From NCBI RefSeq assembly GCF_030506325.1, contig NZ_CP120683.1:1116001-1180000 (forward strand): 64,000 nucleotides of DNA, given 5' to 3'. This stretch comes from Tunicatimonas pelagia (GTDB lineage Bacteria > Bacteroidota > Bacteroidia > Cytophagales > Cyclobacteriaceae). The position numbers and the translations under genes were made by a program. Positions 8,207-15,438 of this stretch are shown piece by piece. Numbering within the stretch: the stretch's first letter is position 1; the number at the start of each line of letters is the position of its first letter. A model generated the notes under the pieces. The model did no database searches, had not been told where the DNA came from, and saw only the letters and a list, made by a program, of their open reading frames with translations.

Positions 8207-8845
8207 CGTCATTAACTCATAAGGCTAATCCACTGTTAGCACCATTGCCCATATTACCGAAAAGACAGGGGTCTAGAACAACCATTTCTATAGCTGGTTC
8301 AGCTTAGACTACTCTTTTCCAACAAGCGTGCTTTGGGTGAGTCACTTTTTATTATCTGTGTAAGGTGTTCCCGCAACTTCGCTGAGCATATCATTCCTTT
8401 TTTCGGCTTGTAGGTATATCAAGAAACCGTAAGCCATCAATCGTCAAAGTGATGCTTGTGGTCGTCTTTGTTTTGTGTGTTTGGGTAGAGGACTATAGTC
8501 AGATTTCTTTTGGCCTGAGTGAGGGCTGTATACTGCCCCACCACTTTACGGCTAATTCGCCACTAGAGCCTGATAGGGTTTGTCTAAGTTGGTGGGATAA
8601 TTCTTATTCCGACTTCGCACGGGGGGTTTTAGGGGGTCTTAGGTGCAATATAGCCTTTCCAAAAGGTGGCATCCCAGCGCCACGCTTACCTTTACCCGAG
8701 GGAAGAACAATCGGTTCCCTGAGCTTTGCTTACCCACGTAAGAAAAAGCAAGACAATGCAAGGGGACTGACCACCCAATTTTGCTTGGTTCTTCAGTCTG
8801 GTTTACTTATTTTTACCCTAAAGATATTCTACCAAAACAATTACT
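8207..8845 (+). other. stretch without a convincing gene
   Basis: An open frame at 8449-8943 (164 codons) begins with a hydrophobic run (VVVFVLCVWVEDYSQISFG), like a signal peptide, but the remainder has no protein-like composition and runs 98 bases into the well-supported gene at 8846. It may be a broken exported-protein gene. Nothing else is recognisable. Confidence 0.35.
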
Positions 8846-10315
8846 GTGCACCTCACTCATCTTCGGATCATTGGGCTGGGAACCCTGTTCGCCATGACGG
8901 TTCTGATTACTTCCAGCCATGCCCAGTCTACGTTTTCTATTGAACAACCGGATTCCGTACCGCCTACAATAACGAATATAATCAACCAATACGATTCGCT
9001 ACGGGGACAGGCAGTGTCTACCACGGACTCATTACGAGCCCGGGTTGCCTCCCCCCTACCCGACTCCTTACCTTTTTCGCTAGATTCCATCCGCACCCGG
9101 GCTGAAAAGGCCAGGCACCGCCTTACGTCCTTATCCGATAGTGTGCACCAGCGGCTTCCCCTCTATGCCAGGACGGCCCAACCTCTCTCCCGCAGAAACT
9201 GGGCGGGTGCTTCCTCCCAAGCCAACCTAGACCGCTATCAACAGCGACTGGCTTCACTCTCGGGCGACCATACCCCGTTAGCTAACGCACGGCGCACCAA
9301 GCTACAGCAACGGCTGCGCTACTGGCAACGAAAGGCGGGGCAAATCTCTCCACCTTCATCCTTACCTAGCCCAGACCAAACCCGTTCGGCCCTATCCTCC
9401 GCCATCCCGGAGGCCCTTCCTCAAACGGAAACCCTGGCCCCCTACGCCACCGTATTGATCGACACGGCTTTTGCCCCCCCTTCCGGGCAACAAGTAGACC
9501 AAACCATTGACCAGTACGCCCGGGAGCGGTCGGAACTACAACCCCTCGTACAAGCAAAGCCCCCGGTAGACCCTCGGCAAGAACTACAGGCTTCTTTACA
9601 AGGCTACCAAAAGCACCTTAGCGGAGTACCGAGAACCCAAGAAGCCGTGCTGGAAGCGATTCAGCAGCGGTTGCAATCCCTGGGGGAAGACTATCAACAC
9701 CAGTTTCACGAACGCCTCAGTAAAGCCCGCCGTAAGCTCGCCCGCTCGGGAAGCGTTGTCCCCGATACTTCCTTATCCTTCGGTCGCAGGCTACGCTTCA
9801 GTGCCAACCTGCAACTCCATCCAGGCTCCTGGCAACCCTCGGCGGTCGGCACAGGGACTTCCCCTATCCTACCCGATGACCTTACCCTTCAGGTGGATGC
9901 ATCCCCGGAGGTGCAATACCTCGTTCGCCCCCGTTGGCTGCTAGGACTGGGGGGTACTTACCGTAGCGGACTACGCTTTTCCGGCTTCCCCTACCGGCTG
10001 TTCCACTCCCCTTCGGTCTACGGGCTACGTTTGTCGGGCGAATGGCAGGCTTTGCGTGGCTTTTCCCTGCGGGCCGAGGGCGAACGGCTCCGCTCCTCGA
10101 CAGCGCCTACTGTTACTGATCAAGGTAAAGCGTTTCGCTGGACGAATGCCTTATACTTGGGACTAGTCAAGTACCACCGTCTGAGTGAGCGGTGGCAAGC
10201 GTTCCTCCAGGCACTCTACCAGCCCGGCCATAACCCAACTAGTAGTCCCCATCCCCGTCCCTACGTCATCCGGCTGGGTGTCCAATTTGCCCCGCAATCT
10301 GCTTCGGCTCACTAG
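8846..10315 (+). CDS. exported coiled-coil plus outer-membrane barrel protein
   Basis: A GTG start at 8846 gives a signal peptide (LGTLFAMTVLITSSHAQ); the later ATG at 8894 would cut it in half, so GTG is preferred. The 489-residue product has a long helical, glutamine/arginine/leucine-rich region (about 30-310; RYQQRLASLSGD, KLQQRLRYWQRK, IQQRLQSLGEDYQHQF). A C-terminal barrel-like part follows (about 320-485): RRLRFSANLQLHPG, YLVRPRWLLGLGGTYRSG, GLRLSGEWQALRGFSLRAEGE, and a last strand YVIRLGVQFAP. No named family is recognised. It is 76 bases upstream of the HTTM gene on the same strand and probably co-transcribed. Confidence 0.6.
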   Translation: MHLTHLRIIGLGTLFAMTVLITSSHAQSTFSIEQPDSVPPTITNIINQYDSLRGQAVSTTDSLRARVASPLPDSLPFSLDSIRTRAEKARHRLTSLSDSVHQRLPLYARTAQPLSRRNWAGASSQANLDRYQQRLASLSGDHTPLANARRTKLQQRLRYWQRKAGQISPPSSLPSPDQTRSALSSAIPEALPQTETLAPYATVLIDTAFAPPSGQQVDQTIDQYARERSELQPLVQAKPPVDPRQELQASLQGYQKHLSGVPRTQEAVLEAIQQRLQSLGEDYQHQFHERLSKARRKLARSGSVVPDTSLSFGRRLRFSANLQLHPGSWQPSAVGTGTSPILPDDLTLQVDASPEVQYLVRPRWLLGLGGTYRSGLRFSGFPYRLFHSPSVYGLRLSGEWQALRGFSLRAEGERLRSSTAPTVTDQGKAFRWTNALYLGLVKYHRLSERWQAFLQALYQPGHNPTSSPHPRPYVIRLGVQFAPQSASAH

Positions 10316-10391
10316 CCCAAAAAGAGTACAGGGGTACTATTTTCCGCAATAACGCTGTTGGGTAACACAGGACCAAGATTATCTTTACAGG

Positions 10392-11927
10392 ATGCCAACG
10401 CTATCCCGTCTACATACTTTGCCCCCGGTACTCTGGTCGCTCAACCAACCCGTACCCGCCTACAGCTTGGCTGCTTTTCGGGTAGTGTTTGGTTTGTGTA
10501 TGCTGTGGGAAGTCTATCGCTATCTTGCCTACGACTGGGTAGCCCGCTACTGGATCATCCCTCAAATTCATTTTCCCTACGAAGGCTTTCACTGGCTTGC
10601 CCCCTTACCGGGTGATGGCATGTACTACCTGTTCTACGGATTAGGGGTGTTGGCCTTGATGATCGCACTAGGGCTTTTCTACCGTTTTAGCAGCCTGATG
10701 TTCTTTCTAGGGTTTACCTACATCTTTCTGCTGGAGCAGACCCGCTACCTGAATCACTTCTACCTGATTGTCTTGCTGAGTTTTCTTATGATTTTTTTGC
10801 CCGCTCATCGGGTCTGGTCATGGGATGCCTACCGATTTTCGGGGCGATGGTTCAAGCGAAATGACCCACGCCAAATTCCTTTCTGGACAGTCGCCTTATT
10901 ACGCTTTCAGTTGGGAACCGTTTACTTTTTAGGGGGCGTAGCCAAGCTCAACGCGGACTGGCTACGAGGAGAGCCGATGCGGATGTGGCTTGCTGAACGG
11001 ACGGGGTTTCCCCTGATCGGACCGTACTTTACCCAGGAATGGATGGTGTACTTCTTTAGCTACAGTGGCCTGATGATTGACCTATTGGCCTTGCCCCTGC
11101 TACTCTACCGAAAGACCCGACTGCCCATGTTTGTGGTACTTGTCTTGTTTCACTTCACCAACGATCAACTCTTTAGCATTGGCATCTTTCCCTGGATGGC
11201 AATCGGGGTGACGACGATTTTCTTTGCCCCCGACTGGCCAAGGCAGGTACTCAATAGCCTTCGGAACCATCCTTTGCTGTTTGTGATAGCTATGCTCGCT
11301 GGATCGTACCTGGCCCTCATCGTACACGAAGAAGTAGCATTCTTTCCGATGCTCATCGGTGCCCTAGTAGGGGCTATCTTAGCCAACAACTATTGTACGG
11401 CGGATCGCGCCGCTTGGAAAAGAAGTACTTCCCAACCTGTTTCGCCCATAATTTCATTACCTCGTCCGATGCCTACTTGGGGGCTTACCTTATTGATTGT
11501 TTGGGCTAGTATTCAGCTGGCTGTACCCTTACGGCATTATTTTATTCCGGGTAATGTCAGCTGGACTGAAGAAGGGCACCGCTTTGCCTGGCATATGAAA
11601 CTGCGTGATAAGACGGGACAGGTACAGTTTTTTACCAAAGATGAGACGACGAGAGAAAAGCAGGCAATTGATGCCCGGTCCCTCGGGATGACTGATCGGC
11701 AATGGCGTAAGATGAGCACCCGGCCTTACCTCATTCACCAACTGGCCCAGCACTTGGCGGATCAAAATCCGGGTCTCGCCAGACCTGGGCAGGGTATCTA
11801 TGTGCTAGCTACTTGTTCCCTTAATGGTGGGGAACCTAGATTACTGGTTGATCCCAACGTGGATTTAACCCAAGTAGATTTTCATGACTGGAAACGGAAT
11901 GAATGGATACTACCCTTGGATATCTGA
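10392..11927 (+). CDS. HTTM-domain (vitamin K-dependent gamma-carboxylase-like) membrane protein
   Basis: This 511-residue protein has several membrane segments in the first 340 residues. It carries the marks of the HTTM/VKG-carboxylase family: an N-terminal SLAAFRVVFGLCMLWEVYRYL helix, FLLEQTRYLNHFYLIVLLSFLMIFLPAHRVWSWDA, YFLGGVAKLNADWLRGEPMRMWL, and LFHFTNDQLFSIGIFPWM. The C-terminal soluble part (KLRDKTGQVQFF, YLIHQLAQHLAD) matches the lumenal or periplasmic tail of such proteins. In animals the family carboxylates glutamates; the bacterial members have no established substrate. The upstream exported barrel protein is a possible partner or substrate (inference only). Confidence 0.8.
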   Translation: MPTLSRLHTLPPVLWSLNQPVPAYSLAAFRVVFGLCMLWEVYRYLAYDWVARYWIIPQIHFPYEGFHWLAPLPGDGMYYLFYGLGVLALMIALGLFYRFSSLMFFLGFTYIFLLEQTRYLNHFYLIVLLSFLMIFLPAHRVWSWDAYRFSGRWFKRNDPRQIPFWTVALLRFQLGTVYFLGGVAKLNADWLRGEPMRMWLAERTGFPLIGPYFTQEWMVYFFSYSGLMIDLLALPLLLYRKTRLPMFVVLVLFHFTNDQLFSIGIFPWMAIGVTTIFFAPDWPRQVLNSLRNHPLLFVIAMLAGSYLALIVHEEVAFFPMLIGALVGAILANNYCTADRAAWKRSTSQPVSPIISLPRPMPTWGLTLLIVWASIQLAVPLRHYFIPGNVSWTEEGHRFAWHMKLRDKTGQVQFFTKDETTREKQAIDARSLGMTDRQWRKMSTRPYLIHQLAQHLADQNPGLARPGQGIYVLATCSLNGGEPRLLVDPNVDLTQVDFHDWKRNEWILPLDI

Positions 11928-12003
11928 GTATACGCAGAAAGATTTTACGGCGCTTGACGCTCGGTTGCGGCTGTGGTGAACTACATACCCATTACTACAA
12001 AGA

Positions 12004-12031
12004 CTAGCCGTCCGCGACTAGCCGTCCGCAA
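12004..12031. repeat. tandem 14-bp GC-rich repeat
   Basis: Two adjacent 14-bp units, 12004-12017 and 12018-12031, both begin CTAGCCGTCCGC and differ only in the last two bases. They stand in AT-rich intergenic DNA about 130 bases upstream of the dead resolvase gene. The unit length equals that of the insertions at 5634 and 12483. Confidence 0.7.
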
Positions 12032-12164
12032 TAAAACGTCCATTTTTTTACACTCCTCATTTTTCTAAAAAATACCCAGTATAAGCTGTGTATTTTGTTA
12101 TGTAAATTATCTATGTGTATTTTAGAGGCAATCGTTGAGTTTTGTACATAATCATCAGTTGTCA

Positions 12165-12832
12165 ATGAAACTAGGTTACGCATGAGTATCCACGTATGAG
12201 CAAAATTTAGATCTTCAGTTGGACGCCTTGAAGAAAGAAGGTTGCAAGCATGTATTCTCCGATAAGGTCTCAGGGGTAAAAGCGAAGAAACCAAATTTTG
12301 ATAAACTACTATCCTATGCCCGCGAGGGCGATACCATTGTCGTATGGAAGCTGGATCGCTTGGGTCGTAGTACGGTTCAGCTTATTGAACTAGCCGAGTC
12401 ACTTCAGCAACGAGGGGTTCACTTGAAAAGCCTTTCGGAATCGATTGATACCACGACAGCGATGGGCAAGATGTTTTTTCAGCCGCGCGGCGTCCGCTCA
12501 TGTGTATTTTGGCCGAGCATGAACGTAACATTATCCGGGAACGCACCCAAGCGGGACTCGCTTCCGCTAGGGCAAGAGGAAGAACCGGGGGTAGACCAAA
12601 AGGGTTGAGCCAACGATACCAAAATATCGCTGAGGAAGTAGGAAGAGTATATCAGCAAGGGAATCTTAGTACCGAGCAGATTCGGGAGATGTTTGGGATT
12701 AAAAGTCAACCCACGCTGTATAAGATTTTAGATTTTGCAGACGTAGAACATGATACGTTCGTTCGGCGATCTCAGGGCCGGCCGCCGTCGCGGGAACCCT
12801 CCAAGGTGAAGCCTAAAAAGCGGTCAAGATGA
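12165..12832 (+). pseudogene. serine resolvase/invertase pseudogene
   Basis: ATG 12165 begins MKLGYA, then TGA at 12183 replaces the conserved arginine codon of the GYARVST motif (a CGA-to-TGA change). VSTYEQNLDLQLDALKKEG then follows in frame. The catalytic domain continues (VVWKLDRLGRS, SIDTTTAMGKMFFQ) until a 14-bp insertion at 12483-12496 shifts the frame. Beyond it LMCILAEHERNIIRERTQAGLASARARGRTGGRP and an HTH (LSTEQIREMFGIKSQPTLYKIL) complete the protein. Two independent lesions make it non-functional. The C-terminal tail from about 12760 is GC-rich and may be another late addition. The intact relative is at 19406-19960. Confidence 0.85.
12483..12496. other. 14-bp GC-rich insertion (copy 2)
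   Basis: The bases CCGCGCGGCGTCCG lie between the codons for MFFQ and LMCILAE of the resolvase. Leaving them out gives the family's continuous FFQLM sequence. They are identical to 5634-5647. No extra target duplication is seen beyond an ambiguous single base. Confidence 0.85.
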
Positions 12833-12913
12833 TCCCGGGCGGCCCGACCGCGCGACCGCCGCTTATGTTGAGATACCTGTTGCTCTAAAGTTTTTTTAAT
12901 GTTTGGATCACCC

Positions 12914-13309
12914 CTATTGGAGGTAGGGCAAACTCTTAGCGTGAAAAAACACACAGATATTGTTGCTACCTAAAAATGGTAAATCGTTTTCTTCGGTATC
13001 GTCGGCTTTTTGCCAATTGGGGTTTTCTTTATCCCATTCTTCATTTTGCCGCGCTTGTTCATCCATTTCCTCGCGGGTCAAATCTCTAAGCCCGTGTGCA
13101 TAGTGGCTTGCTGTCATCATTAGATTATAATCATGTTCACCGTAGAACGAACGATTGCCCCAACGCTTACAGATTTCTTCAAACACCTTTTGCCATTCGT
13201 CGCCTTCTTTATGGTATTTCATTTTATCTGATGCTTGATTGAAGGCTTCAAGGTTCCAAGTAAAATCTTGGGAAAGAATTTTTTCCGCTTCCGCTTTCGG
13301 GTCAATCAT
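12914..13309 (-). CDS. hypothetical acidic protein
   Basis: The likely start is ATG 13309 (MIDPKAEAEKILSQDF); an in-frame ATG at 13351 would add a weak N-terminal extension. The product is about 131 residues, soluble and acidic, with tryptophan-rich patches (FTWNLEAFNQAS, EICKRWGNRSFYGEHDYN, NEEWDKENPNWQK). No family is recognised. Its first 18 codons recur as a short copy at 15198-15254, on the other side of the Abi_C and membrane-protein genes. Confidence 0.5.
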   Translation of the reverse strand: MIDPKAEAEKILSQDFTWNLEAFNQASDKMKYHKEGDEWQKVFEEICKRWGNRSFYGEHDYNLMMTASHYAHGLRDLTREEMDEQARQNEEWDKENPNWQKADDTEENDLPFLGSNNICVFFHAKSLPYLQ

Positions 13310-13474
13310 AATAAACAATATACGATTTTCCGTGTATGAGGGATATTTCACATAATGTGATAATATATCTTACGGTAAATAAATACTGTGTTGGGAACAG
13401 ATTAGATTAAGTATGGAAATTATCTTTTTCTCTAGTAGATTGAGTTAAGAAGTATATTAATCAAGATTAAGTAA

Positions 13475-14209
13475 ATGATGTTAGAAAAGGCTCATGCATT
13501 ACAAGATGGCTTAATAAGCTTTGCTACGGGTGATTATTCTCTAGAAGATGCTTCATATAAAATGATGCGACTTGAATTAATTAAAGCCCCCAATCTTAGC
13601 GATAAGATTCCCGAGTTCCTTAGACGTTGTACAAGTATTGATCATTTTTGGCAGTTTATTAAAGGAGAACATGCTACTTATGCAGCCAGAAGGGAATACA
13701 TTTGGAATGAGTTCAGCCCACTTATTAACTTCCTCGAGAACCAAGAAAGTAGCCCCGCAGATGAAGGTATAGCCTCTAGTTTACAAAATCTTAATTCTGA
13801 CAGCGTTCATTCCGTATGGCAAAAAGCCTTAGACAGAAGAAATTCTGACCCAGAAGGAGCTATAACAATCGCTCGCAGTTTATTAGAGACTGTTTGTAAA
13901 CATATTCTGGATGATTCGGGCGTATCCTATAAGTCCAGTGATGATCTTCCGAAGCTATATAGAACGTGTGCTACAAGCATGAACCTTTCACCAAGTCAAC
14001 ATTCGGAACAAGCTTTTAAAGCAATTTTAGGAGGATGCCATACGATAGTTCAATACTTGGGGACTTTAAGAAACCAAGTTAGTGATGCTCATGGTAGAGG
14101 AAGAAGAGCGATAAAACCGAAACCAAGACATGCTGAACTAGCTGTAAATGTCTCAGGAGCAATGGCCGCCTTTCTAGTCGAGACTTGGCAAGAACAAAGC
14201 AAGCGATAA
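13475..14209 (+). CDS. abortive-infection family protein (Abi_C domain)
   Basis: This 244-residue protein's C-terminal half (about 115-240) fits the abortive infection C-terminal domain. It has GAITIARSLLETVCKHILDDSG, SDDLPKLYRTCATSMNLSPSQHSEQAFKAILGG, then TIVQYLGTLRNQVSDAHGRG and a final helix. The N-terminal half is helical and specific to this protein. Proteins with this domain are found in phage-exclusion loci; the biochemical activity is generally unknown. The gene is AT-rich, lies next to a multi-TM protein and a STAND NTPase, and is bracketed by serine recombinase genes, all in keeping with a defence patch. Confidence 0.7.
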   Translation: MMLEKAHALQDGLISFATGDYSLEDASYKMMRLELIKAPNLSDKIPEFLRRCTSIDHFWQFIKGEHATYAARREYIWNEFSPLINFLENQESSPADEGIASSLQNLNSDSVHSVWQKALDRRNSDPEGAITIARSLLETVCKHILDDSGVSYKSSDDLPKLYRTCATSMNLSPSQHSEQAFKAILGGCHTIVQYLGTLRNQVSDAHGRGRRAIKPKPRHAELAVNVSGAMAAFLVETWQEQSKR

Positions 14210-14260
14210 CGAATGTTCGGGAAATAAACCTGTGAGCAAATCTAAAATGTGAGAATAGGT

Positions 14261-15250
14261 TTAGAGAATAATAAATGGCAAACAAATTAGAAATGCTAAG
14301 GATATTAAAATGTTGATCACTGCTCCAATACTTAAAAAAGGTTTTTCTTTTATATCAATTGCCATTTTAAGGTAGTTGAAACCAAAAATCAGAGGTCTCT
14401 TTAGCTTTAGAATAGCATTCGATAATAAGTGAAGGTATATCCAAATTGATGTAAGATATGTAGAGAGGAATAAGGCCGTATCGAATGGAAGCCATAATAT
14501 ACCTTTTATTCCTTCTACTCTTAAGTAGAATATAAATCTTGAGAATGGTGTACTATTTGCCAAATCATAATCCCAAGAGAAAACATTCATTAAAATAGAT
14601 GAAGAAATGAATGAAGTATAAAGAATGTATATTAGGCTAGTACTACCAAAATCTACAATTAGTAATAATAAGATCACTAATCTGCTTTTTGTTGCTGATA
14701 GATATTTAAGAACCAATCTGGTTTCTAATAAAGATAAATAGTCAGGGATAATGGTATAAATATATGTCATGGAAATAAGATCAGAAACATCAAACGGCAA
14801 TGCATCAGAAAGTATAAGTTGCCAAGATGGATCGAATTTTGACACTATCGGATTATTCTGGGCAAGAATGATTGATGTTATTAAGACAAGTATTACTGAA
14901 ACGGATAAGTAAGTTGTTAATATTGATACGAAAATGGTTTTTATGCTAAAATGCTTTTTGCCAAAAATAATGTCAAAGACATGGTTTATAGCATAAAAAC
15001 TCCCTGTAAAAAAACCTTCAATACTACTCTTTTTTAACCAGTAGGAAACCATTCTTTTTGCCTCCTCGGACGCAACTGTATTGATTTGATGAGATAGTCT
15101 ATAAATTATTCCGGTTGTAGTAAGCCAAACACCGAAATATGCGGCTATTGAAACAGTAGTGTTGTTCAAAAGGTGATCTAGAATTCTCACAACTTTATTA
15201 GAATATAAAATCTTGAGAAAGGATTTTTTCGGTTTCCGCTTTGGGGTCAA
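14261..15250 (-). CDS. hypothetical multi-pass membrane protein
   Basis: The maximal frame begins with TTG 15250 and gives about 329 residues, very AT-rich. Several hydrophobic segments suggest 6-7 membrane helices: VSIAAYFGVWLTTTGIIYRL, IKTIFVSILTTYLSVSVILVLITSIILA, SRLVILLLLIVDFGSTSLIYILY, and a C-terminal INILISLAFLICLPFIIL. The start is uncertain because the first 18 codons overlap a duplicated 5' end of the gene at 12914-13309 read in a different frame. Translation may begin farther in. It is convergent with the Abi_C gene (51 bases apart). A membrane effector role is possible but there is no direct evidence. Confidence 0.5.
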   Translation of the reverse strand: MTPKRKPKKSFLKILYSNKVVRILDHLLNNTTVSIAAYFGVWLTTTGIIYRLSHQINTVASEEAKRMVSYWLKKSSIEGFFTGSFYAINHVFDIIFGKKHFSIKTIFVSILTTYLSVSVILVLITSIILAQNNPIVSKFDPSWQLILSDALPFDVSDLISMTYIYTIIPDYLSLLETRLVLKYLSATKSRLVILLLLIVDFGSTSLIYILYTSFISSSILMNVFSWDYDLANSTPFSRFIFYLRVEGIKGILWLPFDTALFLSTYLTSIWIYLHLLSNAILKLKRPLIFGFNYLKMAIDIKEKPFLSIGAVINILISLAFLICLPFIIL

Positions 15251-15254
15251 TCAT
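15198..15254 (-). repeat. partial duplicate of a gene 5' end
   Basis: Read on the minus strand, ATG 15254 gives MIDPKAETEKILSQDFIF and a stop. The first 16 codons match the start of the gene at 13309 (MIDPKAEAEKILSQDF) with a few silent or conservative changes. The copies are about 1.95 kb apart in the same orientation. Such a pair is expected when new genes insert beside a conserved gene start or when a segment duplicates. Confidence 0.7.
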
Positions 15255-15315
15255 ACGATCAATTTACAGCTTTTAAGCAGATAAGTGCAAACGTGATAAT
15301 ACCCTATATGACAAA

Positions 15316-15334
15316 AGGTCGGATTTTCCGACCT
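15316..15334 (-). terminator. intrinsic terminator of the STAND/TPR gene
   Basis: An 8-bp stem, AGGTCGGA with TCCGACCT and a 3-base loop, is followed on the minus strand by TTTTG. It lies about 100 bases past the stop of the NTPase gene at 15439. Confidence 0.7.
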
Positions 15335-15438
15335 CTTTCTTTGAGTGATAACCTGCCATATGGAAAGTAAGTTGTAGCAACTTACTTTTGTCAACTGTTA
15401 ATTCGGTATTAGCAAAGAATGAATACACATGTGTTGTA

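Noticed and set aside
8449-8943. 164-codon open frame with a signal-like start
   Set aside because: Composition after the first 25 codons is not protein-like and it overlaps the better supported gene at 8846.
12783-12860. GC-rich segment around the resolvase pseudogene end as another 14-bp unit cluster
   Set aside because: I could not align clear 14-bp units there; only base composition is similar.
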